DNA from: Chondrus crispus
Taxonomy: Eukaryota; Rhodophyta; Florideophyceae; Gigartinales; Gigartinaceae
Assembly (NCBI RefSeq): GCF_000350225.1
Contig: NW_005178572.1
Span: 1-64,000 of the forward strand
Length of the DNA: 64,000 nt
Direction of reading: 5' to 3'
The notes under the pieces are model-generated. The model did no database searches and was not told the origin of the DNA. It saw only the letters and a program-made list of their open reading frames with translations. Shown piece after piece: positions 1 to 11,676 of this stretch (position 1 is its first letter; each line of letters starts with the position of its first letter). The position numbers and the translations under genes were made by a program.

Positions 1-700
1 GTTGAATAGTAACCAGTGTCTTCCTTTCGTTACTAATTAGCGCATGTTGTAATCATTATATATTTAATGTTAATATTGAGTTTTCAATTAGTTATAATTT
101 TCCTGGACTTGGGAAGCCGTCAGCGTAGGAAAGTCGGTCGAAGAATTTTTTGGAAGTATACAGCCACTGGCCCCCACTGTTAGGAATGTACACGGACAAC
201 TGTGTTCCCGTAATCCCCCTCCTCCCCCTAATCTCAAATTCGAGATGCACACTCATAACTTCAACCAAAATCAAAATTGCTCAACCTGCACCTCATTCAG
301 ACTCTGGCAAATCACAGATCAAATTCACATCCCCATTCCCTTCTGACGCCATACAACGACGTGTTTCCCTAACTCACGTAATCACCCTTAATTGCATGCC
401 CTACTTCCTTGACACCCACTACTACTGTAACTATGCCAAATTCTCCACATCATCGTAGAACTTCACCACGTATCGGAACGTCAACCCTTCCTTTCTGTGC
501 TACCCAGGCTCCCCGTTCTCCTACTCAGTATGAGCCCCTCGCAGGACTTATTTCGACGCAATGTTTACATATACAGGGTTCTCGTACTCACTGACCCCCC
601 GCTCTCTCTCTTTCCCTCTTCTCTTCTTCCCCAGCGTTTCGCATCCCCGAAACCCCTCACCTCTCGCCTCCTTTCCCGCTCTCTCCCGACTTCACGCGCA
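1..700. other. Non-coding lead-in
   Basis: I see no convincing gene here. The short open frames have no recognisable domain and overlap on both strands. The last 200 bases are C/T-rich and run straight into the OrsD-like frame that follows, so they may be its leader. Confidence 0.5.
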
Positions 701-1555
701 ATGACTACGCCATCGCATGCCGCCGCTTTCGTCCGCAACGATCCTCGGGTGCCCCTGCATCTTGCACCTACGTCCTTGTCTGTTGGCTTCCATTCCATCC
801 CCCTCATCCTTGTCTGCGTCGATTGCAAGAGCGGGTCCCCCAGCGCAAGGGCCTTCAGCGACCACTTGCGCCACGTTCACAACATCCCTACTCCCCAGGC
901 CGCACAGCGCTCTAGACTCGCAGAAGAAGCCCTCTCCTTCCACCGTACCTCTGTTTCCGATTCTCCGCTCCTTTCCGACTACCTGCAGGCTCCCCAATTC
1001 CTCCCCGATCCGGCAATCACTCTTCCGATCAAGAGCCTCCCCCCGCTTCAAGGATTCACTTGCAAATTAGTCTACTTCTGTCCTCTTTGCAAGCTCTCCA
1101 AGGGCACCCCGAAACGGCTTCGACAGCATATGAACTCCGTCCACCCGCCTGATGCACCCGGAAACCCCTCGCCGACCGAGGTTGATCAAATCATTGGCCG
1201 CGGTGCTGTTCGCGCCCAGTCTCTGTTTAGTGGTGCCAAGACCAAATACTTTCCCGTTGCGGCCGAAGAGCCAATCGGGGAAATGGTCACCGTCTCCCAA
1301 GTCCGCGTCGGCATTCCTGACTCAGAAGAAGAAGATCCCATCCAATCCGCCCCGGTGTCGTCACCCCTCCCCATGGACACAACAACCGACTCAACTCTAG
1401 ACCTCATCACTCCAGACCCCAACTCCCCGTCTTATGAGCTCCACAAATGTGCCGCCGACGTACTGGCCCGTCTAACGTGTTCCAGTTCGGACCTGGCCCC
1501 GGGTCGACGATCGCAACTCCTGAAGGCTCCTTTGCCACCGCACAAGAAGTCATGA
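701..1555 (+). pseudogene. OrsD-like (DUF3505) zinc-finger region, N-terminal remnant of an OrsD-RecQ protein
   Basis: The frame is open from 497, but the first plausible ATG is at 701. It encodes two degenerate C2H2-like fingers. The first has the spacing CVDC then H-x4-H (SDHLRHVH). The second is YFCPLC followed about 12 residues later by HMNSVH. Between them lies a proline-rich stretch with PIKSLPPLQGFTC, and after them SLFSGAKTKYFPV. This order (finger, PI-x-L, G-F-x-C, finger, yFxV) is the pattern of the OrsD/DUF3505 domain, which in fungi is often found upstream of RecQ-type helicases. The frame stops at 1553-1555, and a RecQ helicase C-terminal half starts within 70 bases in another frame. 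I read the pair as one ancestral gene that lost its middle. Family assignment is by pattern only. Confidence 0.55.
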
Positions 1556-1620
1556 AGATGAATGCAGTAAGCTTTCTGCATCAGCACTTCCTCGATTGCA
1601 CCAACGCCCCAAAGCCGTAG

Positions 1621-3402
1621 CCCAAAATATATAGAATCATCGCTTTCGCCCTGACGCGCCAAGAAACAACTTCTCTCCACAAAGCCCTGACGGCCGCATA
1701 TGCACAAGGAAGTGTTGCCCACTCCAATCAACGCATCGCAGTCGAGCCGCTCATATATCATGCCGGCCTCACTAAAGAAGCTCGCGAAAAGGCCCACAAC
1801 GACTGGACAGCAAACGAAGAGCTCTACGACATCATAAAAACCAAGTACCTCGTACCTTCAACTCTGTTCCGTATTATGGTTTGTACGTCCGCCTTCGGTA
1901 CCGGAATAGATGTTCCAGATGTTCGAGCAACAGTTCATCTTGGCGCCGCAAGAAGCCTCGTCGACTTTGCACAGGAGAGTGGCCGGTCTGGACGCGACGG
2001 ACACCACGCATTCGTCTTCGTCCTAAACTCAACCCAGTACAATAAGAGCTTCGAAACCTCCCTTCTCAAAAAGGGCAACATTGACGAAAATGATCTCGCA
2101 GTAACGAACCGAAACGAGATGATGAATTGGGTCCTCAATACCACGGATTGCCGCAAAGATGCACTTTACACAGCCATGGATGGCCAAGTCTCTGGTGTCT
2201 GTCGCTTCGACAAGCACGCAGTCTGGTGCGATGTTTGCAGATCTATGTTCCCCTCCCAGCCAACTAATGCACCGCACACCCCTCAGAGTTCACAATTTCA
2301 CACACCGGATACCTCTAGACCTTGGGATGCAAATTCGCAATCCCAGTCTCAGCAAGATTCGCTTCCCACCACACCATCGCAATCGCAGTTGCCACCTCCA
2401 CATCAAGATCAAAATCAAAACCATCTCGAGCCTCAACGGCAAAACCAAATCGGAGCCACCACATCCACGCAGCACAACTTCGATGAAATGCTTCTCTTGC
2501 TTGAGCAATCCGCTCCAACCAACCCCCCTCCAGCCCCTCCAGTTCGAAGAATCCTTAGCTTCTCCCCACAACAATCAAGTGAACGCTTGCTGCCTTCAGC
2601 ATCACCTTCAATGCAGCAAGCACCATTTCCAGTCCGTCCACGGTCACTTCCGACTGCGTCACCATCTTTGAAGCAAGTCCTTTCGGGCAAACGGCCCGCA
2701 TCACTTCCACCATCGGGAAGAAATTCATTCAAGAGCTTACGAACTTCTCCCAGTATGGCGCGCCAAACCCAACCTAATGTTCCCACAAACCCTTTGCCTT
2801 CCCCGTCACCTCCCCTATCGTTGCCATTTAGTCACTTCCAGGCAATTGACACCGAATCCACGGTTCATTTAGTAACTCAATTCCTCTTCCTAACCAAGAC
2901 GACGTGTCTCTTATGCCACGCTTCTCCCCGCCGTTCCGGTACGGAACATCCTCAGAATGACTGTCCATTCATGGAAAGAAGCTGCTATGCCTGTTTCTCT
3001 ACGACCCATTTCGTCCCGTCTTGCCCCGTTCCAAGAAAAGTCCCTCTCAAGTGCTATGATTGCCGCCTCTCGCACTGCCTTGGCCAACCACTTCACCCCA
3101 CATTCGGCCAATACGGTCGTTGCGATCTACGTCCTATGATATCACTCGCCTGGAACCTTTGGCGAATGAAGTCTTTCCAGCAACAGATCGCTGAAAACCT
3201 GTTCCCTTCCGAAATCCTTTGCCGCTTCAACTCCGTTCTCCGTGACCGCCCGGCCCGGGTCACTGAGAAGGACTTAGCTGTCATCTTCTCGGATGCATCC
3301 ATAAAGTCCGCTGACGAGAATAACGACGATATGCCTCTGACAATATGGCTCCCACTGGCTTGGGCCATACATCAAGGTCTTCTCCAACTGGACTGCCAGT
3401 AG
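1621..3402 (+). pseudogene. RecQ-family helicase, C-terminal half (RecA2 lobe plus Cys-rich tail)
   Basis: The frame is open from 1621 although the first ATG is at 1876. It begins inside the second RecA lobe with a motif IV-like YHAGLTKEAR, then motif V-like TSAFGTGIDVPDVR and motif VI-like QESGRSGRDG. Next comes a RecQ-type zinc-binding arrangement (DCRKDAL, then VCRFDKHAVWCDVC). A long Gln/Pro/Ser-rich linker follows, then a Cys/His cluster (CLLCHAS, NDCPFMERSCYAC, CYDCRL). Helicase motifs I-III (Walker A, DEAH) are absent, so it cannot be an active ATPase as it stands. The layout resembles fungal telomere-linked RecQ helicases with an upstream OrsD domain. It could be a deletion derivative of a mobile or subtelomeric helicase gene. 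Sure about RecQ, less sure about the subfamily. Confidence 0.7.
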
Positions 3403-3739
3403 TTTTCGATATCCACATACTGCAGTATTAGGACCACATTTTCAATAATCTCTCAACGATAGAAAGCTTCAATCTTCTCGAAAACGGAACCATTCACATG
3501 TCACAGTGATCCTCACATTTCCATGTGCCCGTGCGATCACTACCCGCCGTTTTTGTTGAATCATTCATTTATACATCTTCTACGTCGCGCCATATCCAAC
3601 TGCTATGCTCACCAATTGTGCCGTTTTGCTGTTTCTCCACTACACAAACAACCCCACAAAATTTACACTTGTGCTTTCGTAACGGCCATCTACTACCGAA
3701 GTAGCTGAAACAGAAAAGAAACATGCAAACGCACCGTTC
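3403..3739. other. Intergenic, no gene seen
   Basis: AT-richer spacer between the helicase remnant and the minisatellite. I see no domain, RNA gene or repeat. Confidence 0.5.
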
Positions 3740-3754
3740 AGGCCCCTTGCAAGA

Positions 3755-4600
3755 CGCGTCTTGCGAGTAGCCCTCTCCAAAGTATCATTCTCGCACCCTT
3801 CCAAAACGCATCGTTCTCGCGCCCCTCCAGAACGCATCATGGGCGCACCCCTCTCGAACGTATCATTCTGGCACCCCTTCAGAACGCATCGTTGGCGCAC
3901 CCCTCCCGAACGTATCATTCTCGCACCCTTCCAAAACGCATCGTTCTCGCGCCCCTCCAGAACGCATCATGGGCGCACCCCTCTCGAACGTATCATTTTC
4001 GCACCCCTTCAGAACGCATCGTGGGCGCACCCCTCCCGAACGTATCATTCTGGCACCCTTCCAAAATGCATTGTTCTCGCGCCCCTCCAGACCGCATCAT
4101 GGGGGCACCCCTCCCGAACGCATCAATCTCGCACCCCCCTAGAACGCGTCGTGGGCGCACCCCTCTCGAACGTATCATTCTGGCACCCCTTCAGAACGCA
4201 TCGTGGGCGCATCCGTCCCGAACGTATCATTCTCGCACCCTTCCAAAATGCATTGTTCTCGCGCCCCTCCAGACCGCATCATGGGGGCACCCCTCCCGAA
4301 CGCATCAATCTCGCACCCCCTTAGAACGCGTCGTGGCAGCACCCCTCTCGAACGTATCATTCTGGCATCTCTCTAAAACGAATGATGAGGGCACCCCTAT
4401 AGAACACATCACGAGCGCACCCCTCTCCAACGTAGCATTCTGGCACCCCTTCCAACGCATCATTCTCGCACCCCCTCAGCTCGCATCCTAGACGCACCTC
4501 TCCAGAACGCATCGTGCGCGCATCCCTCCCCAACGCATCTCTGACACACGTGCGCGCATCCCTCCCCAACGCATCTCTGACACACCCGTCCAAAATGCGT
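3755..4600. repeat. Minisatellite, about 30-bp unit in a higher-order array
   Basis: Degenerate tandem units of about 30 bp, of the form GAACG(C/T)ATC followed by a short linker and G(C)GCACCCCT. They run for about 850 bp and decay at the right edge, where a 29-bp unit TGCGCGCATCCCTCCCCAAC is doubled. A higher-order period of about 180 bp is visible: the stretches near 3993-4178 and 4175-4360 are almost the same. Open frames exist on both strands throughout because the repeats lack stops. I do not treat these as genes. Confidence 0.9.
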
Positions 4601-4792
4601 CGTTGAGGCAACGATCATCGAAACCTGCATACGGCGCTTTTCAATTTCGCGCAGTAAATAACTTAGAAAGCTTTGATGTTCAGGACATAAATTACGCCGC
4701 CTTATTGTGTAACTCGTACATGCGCACTGCGACGCCGTCAGTGCAGTATAAGGCCCTGCCACTAAATCTGCCTGCTGTAATTGCCCCACCCA

Positions 4793-5200
4793 GCACGATA
4801 CGTTTTGGGCATCTGACAATCTTGCCAGACGAGGGACACGGTACGTGATAAAATATGAAGTTAATAATATTGCTCATGCGCCTCTAATCGCACACGGCAA
4901 AAACTATTTTGCGCACTGACATTTTATTGGCTGTGCGCCGCCGTCGGCAAAATTTTAGTCAGAAATTCCCAACAGCAATGTTGCCAATACAGCGCGTATG
5001 GGGGTGCCGCCGTGTAAATCGGCCTAAAACGTATCGTCCCACCAGAAAACTGTCGCCGTTAAAACCGCCCGGCACGATACGTTTTGGGCCATATACCGTA
5101 GACAGTACCAAAATCGCACATACGTCGAATCAGGCCTGGACGATACGTTTTTTGTCATTACGTATCGATCCTGACATGTGCCAAAAACGTATCGTCCCGC
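4793..5200. repeat. Array of ACGATACGTTTT motifs in both orientations
   Basis: The 12-mer ACGATACGTTTT or its complement AAAACGTATCGT occurs near 4796, 5026 (complement), 5071, 5139 and 5187 (complement), mostly flanked by GG or CCC. Five copies in 400 bp cannot be chance. The function is unknown; it may be a cluster of protein-binding sites or the end of a decayed mobile element. Confidence 0.75.
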
Positions 5201-5225
5201 GGGAACTGACGCCAGAACTAAACAT

Positions 5226-5381
5226 AGATTTCCTGCCGAATTCGATGGAAGAAGTAGGAAATGATTTGGGTACTTGTTGGTCATTTTGCCTTCGCTTCTC
5301 ACAGATTGCTCGAATTTGTGGACAAAAGATTTCCTGCCGAATTCGATGGAAGAAGTAGGAAATGATTTGGGTACTTGTTAG
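5226..5381. repeat. Direct duplication of about 53 bp, 102 bp apart
   Basis: GATTTCCTGCCGAATTCGAT and the following 33 bases appear twice with almost no change, starting near 5228 and 5330. The spacer between copies is unrelated. Confidence 0.9.
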
Positions 5382-7145
5382 TTCCAGAACTTTGCATACC
5401 AATCAATGCGGATAAATGGGTTTTTGGTAGCCACAAATCATTTGTTAACGTTGTAATCCGACACTCAGTCATACAGGGGATAGTGAGAAGGTGCTCAGTT
5501 GACGTGTTTTCTTAAACGTTATTAATATTGGCAAATGAGAGGGCATGACACGTAGTGTACGTTATGCGAGCAAAACCGCAACTTGGATACTCTAAGAAAG
5601 AAGCTATTCATGGTCCGTACTAGCATTCTCAAAGTGATGCAGAAGTGCTATGACTTATTCAGGATTGAACTTGTAAAAGACGGATGCAAACCGCGTGATG
5701 TCCAAAAATCTTATTCAGAGACATATCGAAATGGAAGAGCAACGATGACAGAGAGAGGCGTCAGAAGACGACAGCAGTGCGAGGAAATGGGCCTTAAGAG
5801 GTCCATTTCTCGGGGCAAGGATGTTTTGCATATTTAATGTTTACTAGATTCCTATCTATAACCACAACCAGTCCAAGTATTGATGAGAATGTCGTGATGG
5901 AGGTATGGTGCTGGCTGTCTTTTTCATGCACTCGTACATGTACGTGGCGTACTTCGTACGAAAAACCTTGCAGGCTTTAAAAATAGAATTTAAATTTGCG
6001 CACCTCTCGTGATATCATGACATTTTGTAGCTCAACGGCACCATTGGTAATTTAGTTAAATGTTATTCTCATTAAGATGCGGCGGACCGACATTTGTTCA
6101 GCTTTCTATGTGGAGCTGCAGTTATGTATGTTTGGCAGAGCGGAATGCTTTCCTGCATGTGAATTTTGTGTCACTGGAAATTCGTCGAGTATTCGAGTCC
6201 CTGGAGTCATTGTTCGTATATTATTTGAGACATTTTTTCATGTATACATTATCGATACATTATAATTACATATTATTGCTATTATTAATGTTTTTATTTC
6301 AAATAATTTCTTTACAAACCATGACGCAATGATCTGCAGAGTATTCCGTAATATTCAAGTTTCTACCCCGCCAGTTTCTACAGTGTTGAGGATTTGAATT
6401 AAAAATACAATATGAAGAAAAAAAGCCCCAGGAGCATGATCATCTTGCAGCCGTACCGCCATTGGCACTTTGCTTGTCGTGCCTTTAGCTGATACAAAAC
6501 GAATCAATGTTTTTAGTTTAAATTTGTCGTGAAACACGAGGGTTGATACACTGTACTGTGCCTCAATTAGCGTTACAAAACGTGACCATGACGTCATGCT
6601 CCGCAGTGTGCTGAGCATGACGTAATAATCCTCTCTACACAGTGATCATGTTTTGAGCTAAATTATAATATGAAAACATAGCAAACAATGCGTGTGTACT
6701 GTACGTCTTCTTCAAAATATCTTCATGCTTGGGTGTGTCCAACGATGTTGTGATCGCAGCCGACACGCTGGCATCGGCCTGATTTCTGAGTCGAAGATGC
6801 TCAATCGTTCGACTTCAAGGGGATCTGATCATGCATTCGTTTCCACTCATACAATTGTAGTAGCACAGCGTAAGCGTCCAGTGTTGTTTTCATTACGCAA
6901 GAGCACATTCAATAATTCGAACCGCTTTCGTAGAGCATCACGTCGCGTTTCGGCGCACGTCACATGCTCGGTGCAGTCCTCTGACCATGACGGACAGGGT
7001 ACGGAGGGTGCGATCCATTTGAACAAGGACTCGTCAAGGAAATACATTGCGACGTATGAGTCCTGGCGCAACCCTACTTGGCTGCCTTGTCGTGACTTCA
7101 ATGATCGTCAGACCTCACAGGGTCCCTCAAATAACTCTCAGCCTT
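5382..7145. other. Intergenic, no supported gene
   Basis: AT-rich stretch. Open frames of 60-154 codons exist (for example 5583-5837 and 6692-7156), but none shows a domain, membrane pattern or codon periodicity that I can support. The 6692-7156 frame overlaps the antisense of the ABC transporter fragment. Confidence 0.4.
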
Positions 7146-7577
7146 TTAGAGTATGACGAGTGTGAGCAGGGGGCCATACACAAAGGCAAAGATGACGCCA
7201 AGGACAAACATGGACGTAAATTGAATTGCACTGGTAACTTTATCTCCAATTCCCGCCTGGATCAAATTGACATCACCCGCTACTCGTGCGGTAAGCTCTC
7301 CACCATCGTTCTGATCGACCCAGGTGTAATCTTGAGACATTAGACTTTCAAAAAACTTCCTTCTCAGTCTCGCACAAACGCGATGTGCTACCATGAGTTG
7401 CAACCTGACCTGAAAGAGGGACGTGACAAAAGCGATGCCACCAATGATAAGAAACCATTTTGCGAGACTGCCAACCTCGTCATGGTTCTTTTGGGTTCGA
7501 TTCTCTGAACCCGATTCGTCTTTTTTGGTGCGTTTCAAAGAGAAACGTTCAATAGCAATCTCTCCGTAGTAGCTCGA
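7146..7577 (-). pseudogene. ABCB-type (P-glycoprotein/MDR) ABC transporter fragment, first membrane domain
   Basis: The minus frame encodes part of an ABC transporter type-1 membrane domain. It has a transmembrane segment (WFLIIGGIAFVTSLFQV), then LRRKFFESLMSQDYTWVD, then GGELTARVAGDVNLIQAGIG and the start of the next helix (FVLGVIFAFVYGPLLTLVIL). This is the classic ABCB sequence 'lR..ff..ll.qd..wfD....GeL..r...D...iq.giG'. In the family it lies between TM2 and TM4 of the first half. It ends in a stop just after the helix, no nucleotide-binding domain (Walker A, LSGGQ) is visible nearby, and the frame has no ATG start. It may be an exon of a larger gene or a truncated pseudogene. Confidence 0.75.
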
Positions 7578-8247
7578 CTACACGAATATTAGCGACGCGC
7601 AGGAAGGCAGGACCGTGAAATTGGCGAAGGTGATATGGTAGAGGGAAAAGGTTGTCGGGATGGGACCTGGCCTTACCAATGAGGAGATGGAGTTCATGGG
7701 GATGTAGTACGACCTCGGAATATTATCCAGGAGGTGTAGACAACGTGAAGGTTTGCGATGTTTCTGCGGTGAATAATGGGAAGTCGGGTGTTATGAGAGA
7801 CCGTCCGAGAATGGGGCTTGATTCTCTCTATCTCTGTGTCCTCGGTCAGAGTTTGAAACGAATGATTCACCATTTGTGGTCCCCTGGACGGACAGACGGA
7901 CTGGAATCTCGAGAGTAGGGTGTGTATTTTTTCTCCGCATAAAACTTTTTGGCGTTCGTGTGGTACTGTAGTCGCATTTACAATTTGAAAAGCTTCTTTA
8001 CCTCCGCCAAAGCGATGCAATGTGTAGTAGTAGTATTTCATCAGTTACGGATCGCGACCCAGCATGTGTTGCATTTGTTGTCTCTTTCCTAATTCCAGTT
8101 GACCGCAGTGCACAGCTGGACCTAATGGACACTACAGTATTTATTTCTAAATGCGAGCTGTAGCTTCCAATTTTAATTATAAAGTACTGTAGCGTCTCCC
8201 AAGAAATGCTGCGCACTGCTCCGATTTGTTAGGGAAGCGGGCATAGG
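7578..8247. other. Intergenic, no gene seen
   Basis: AT-rich spacer. It contains three copies of TACTGTA or its complement (7964, 8133, 8185), a heptamer that recurs over the window. Confidence 0.4.
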
Positions 8248-10318
8248 TCACGGCACGAGAGATGCCGTGGAAGTACCCGAAACGCGCTGCCTTTTCCTCA
8301 CCTGCGCACCGAGTCCGCCCGGGGTAATCGTTTCGTCAATGTCATCTTCTAGCTCAGCAATGGATGCTCTCGGCGGTCCCAGTGATGGATGCGGTTCGCC
8401 TTCTTGGGCAGTGCCGCCGGCTTCCTCTTCGGCCTGCTCACAACTCGATTCCTCTGATAGTCTCCGAATATGGCCGCCCCCTGCCTCCTTCTTCTTCTTC
8501 TTCTTCAAGTCCTTGACGAGCATCTGAATCCGACATTTTCGGATCGTCATACACACCAAGTGGCATGCGGCAGGACGGTCGAGCCGTACAGCACTGTCTG
8601 GACTCATGACTTCCTTCGCTGCAAGAAGACTAAATTCCTCTAAATGCAGCTGCGCAGTCATGGCTACAAGTGATTCATTCGATTGATCACACATCGACTT
8701 GACAGCTGGCATGATGATCCCTTCTTCCGTCTTTTCAAGAATGAATGCCAGAGGTACCTCATGACACGCTGTTTGGTGGAACATGTCCTGATCCTGACAC
8801 GGTAGAAAATGGCAGAACGTCAAGTCTTCGGGCATAGCAGGGATGCGTCCCCCATGCCCACCGCGGATTTTATTCTCAATGCGGTTGGCGAGAGGGCCGG
8901 TGCACGTCAGCTTTTCGATATTCTCAAATGCCACGCTCACATCTTGCAGGGCCTTAAGCGTTCGATCTGGAGGCTTCATGTTTAATGCAGGAGAGGGAGC
9001 AGCACGCGAGTTAGACCAGTACTGCGCTAAAACGCTGATGGCTCCGAGGGAGGGTGCAGTTGCATCAATGTTCACGTGTTCTGTGAACATTTCATACCCC
9101 AGGGCCACATCCTTGTCACGGTCCGCAATATTTGAGTTTCCTAGGCGCCGTTTTTTGCATAGTTCTTCGACGATTCTTCTTGCGCTTCTGCATCGCAGTG
9201 TACACCGCATGCAGTGTCTGTGAGTATTTCACGCATGCGATGTGAAGGAAGCGGCCGACAAGAAAGTCTGCGAGATCCCATTGCGGAAGCAGTTTTTCTC
9301 CGGCACTGCCCTTTGCGCTGCATCTGTGGTGCACAAACATAATAGCACCGACGACGTTCCTCATTTCCTCGGCGGATACACTCCGCTTCTGCTGCATGAA
9401 GGATTCAGCGGATTCCCAAAGGAGCATTCGTCGCACAGAGTCTGTCCCCATTTTTAAATCGTTTCCGAGAAGAGTCCACAAGGTTTTGATGAGGAGAGCA
9501 AAGAAGCGTTGCTTTTCTAGCTCTAGCACAGGGCGGCGTCGGTCGGGAGTTTCAACCAAGTAATGACACGAGAGCCCCTGCACAAACTTGTTCACCACAG
9601 TAGCTTCTTTATGCATGACGCATACTTTTCTGTTAGCAAGAAAGACACAGTAATGAAAGAAAGGGCGAATAGCTTGATTTCCGTTGCACAACATGGCAAG
9701 ATTCATAGCTAATCTGAAATGAGCCTCAGGATCACTTGGGCTGAAAACCTGGAGCATCTGGGCGGCATTTTTTGCGGTGTCATGATCCATCGTATACCGC
9801 CAGCAGTCTGACAGATACATGAGCATACGATTCAGGGCGGCACGTATCCTTTGATGATGATTGCGCTTGCCAACACTCTGCATCGCGTTTTCCGCGAGCA
9901 TATCCGCAATTTCGAGAAACGCGGCTATGGGTGCTTTCAGCATGGTAATGATAGCCTTCTTTACCCAAGCCGTATGCTCATGAGGCACAGAGCGTTTGTT
10001 GAGCACCTGGCGTAGACGAGTGACGTGCCTCGCAGCGGCGAGGGGGAACATCTGCTCGATCTCGTAGGCGAGGTCACGAGACGGGGCCTGACGCGCCGTT
10101 TTGCAGCGCTGAAAGTAGTCGGAGATCGGGTGGCCGGCGACAGCGAGACGTATAACGGCGAGCTCGGAGTCTAGGTATATAGATTGCAGAGGGCGAAACG
10201 CCTTCCAGTCGGCTTCTGCGTTGCGAGCGGAGAAGGAGGTGGAGCCGGCGATGGCGCCGCACGGGGTTGTGGGAAGCCTGCCGCGACTCGCACGTCGGTG
10301 GGAGACAGCAGCTTCCAT
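8248..10318 (-). CDS. EST1/SMG5-6-7-like protein (telomerase / nonsense-mediated decay family), in two frames
   Basis: The ATG at 10318 is preferred to the upstream TTG at 10432. The first frame (to about 9116) has a helical region with RIRAALNRMLMYLSDCWRYT and then PSDPEAHFRLAMNLAMLCNG and FFHYCVFLANRKVC. These match the EST1/SMG7 14-3-3-like and helical-hairpin pattern 'cLiYLGDlaRY ... A..l.P..G...nqLAvlA...YyY.rsl'. The second frame (9210 to 8248) continues with PEDLTFCHFLPCQ, comparable to the family's 'lPEDl.L.GF.PL', followed by a lysine run, an acidic tail and a basic end. The frames are offset by one base and overlap at 9116-9210, so there is a short intron or a one-base error, perhaps at the A6 run near 9153-9158. 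Members act in telomerase recruitment or NMD. Family fairly likely; precise orthology unknown. Confidence 0.6.
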
Positions 10319-10432
10319 GTCAGGGATAGAGGGTTTTTTTGGTGCGGGGAGGATCGGCAATCGCGCCGATAGGGATTCAACCCATGGGAATGCTGGCGTG
10401 GCGGCGCGTTGGGTGAAGACGTGGCGTCCCAA

Positions 10433-11640
10433 TGATGCAGGAGACGGAGATGGAGGGGTGATACACTGTGCGTTTACAGTAAGTGACTATTTTCGTTCAT
10501 ACAGCATTCGGTGTAAGGTTTTTTAATTCAAGTACAGTCTTATGACAATGCAGGTCGTGCAGGGTTTCCACTCCTTTTCTTCACGCTCTTTTCATTGCAG
10601 TGCCCATTCACAGTCGTAAACGCCAGTGCGAACGCCAAAGAACGTCCCTTGCGCTGACATCCCTCTACGTTGTCTGAGAGTGCGCTCTTTGCATACGGGT
10701 AAAGCCCCCTCCCCCCCTCTGCGAAGGAGTGCCTTCTCTATGATATTGTTTCGCCGTTGTCCCCTTTAGTCAAGCGTTCAATCATTCACTCGTCGTTTAT
10801 GATCCAGCAAGTTGCTTGATCATAAACGATGGGTGACATTTGTTCTCGTTAGACCGCGAGTAAATACACGTACCCTGTAGCTGCTCGCACTCCTTTCGCG
10901 GCGCCAGCTCTATCCTCAATCGCGCTACTCGCCAGTCATTTCCTGTCTGCTCGACCTCATCCGACCTCAACCCATCCGATTTGACGGAAAACAACCCCCA
11001 CTCCGCGAAAGAGTACCTTTTTCATAATAATGTTTTGTCGTTGTCCCCTTTACAGTACTCAAGCGATGCTTGATCATAAGCGATGGGTGAAATTTGTTCA
11101 CCCATCGCCACACAGTATCGCATTTTCTCTGTGTGTAACGGTTAATGGAATACCGTTTCTGATGATCTGGTGGCGCTACACGGCTGGGAATGGGAGTAGT
11201 GTACCGTCGGGTAAAGACAGATCATACGGATCACGTACTAATGTTACGGTGGCCAGCTCGTGCGGCCACGACGATGAGCGATCAAAGTTTACAAGCGTGG
11301 CATCTGCTGGCTCCATCGCGGCAACAAGTCGCGTGCTGCTTTATTTTCTCACTACAAGTCGTGTATCTGTAGCATGACGGTGGCTGGGTGACTTCTGAGA
11401 CTGCTGTGGGTGCACAATCCCACTGCTTTCAAAAATGCCCGCCCTTTTCCCTGGCGACCCCGACCAGCTCTGCGGCCTTTCACTGCATTAATCCCGCGTG
11501 TACTCTATATGCCCTACCACTTGCAGCTCCTTATCCTTTGTACTTTAACGCCGTTCCACCACCACCACCACCCCCCCTCACACCCCCTGATCCACTTTCC
11601 GGCCCGTCTCCACACCAACTTTTTTCCCATCATCCCGCAC
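10433..11640. other. Intergenic with a degenerate repeat
   Basis: No gene seen. It holds the divergent duplication annotated separately and a C-rich stretch (11,560-11,590) just before the recombinase gene that may be part of its promoter or leader. Confidence 0.5.
10705..11105. repeat. Two divergent copies of a roughly 100-150-bp unit, one with a hairpin
   Basis: Both copies contain CCCCTCTGCGAAGGAGT-like or CACTCCGCGAAAGAGTACC-like starts, then GTTTCGCCGTTGTCCCCTTT or GTTTTGTCGTTGTCCCCTTT, and finish with a TTGATCATAAACGATGGGTG-type end. The first copy carries an inverted repeat (TCGTTTATGATC ... GATCATAAACGA, near 10795-10832). They look like old miniature elements. Confidence 0.6.
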
Positions 11641-11676
11641 ATTACTTGAACATGGGTCGCAAAAGAGAGGCTGCGA

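Noticed and set aside
3761-4491. Plus-strand frames of 187 and 199 codons in the minisatellite
   Set aside because: Repeat unit lacks stops in several frames; no start context or domain.
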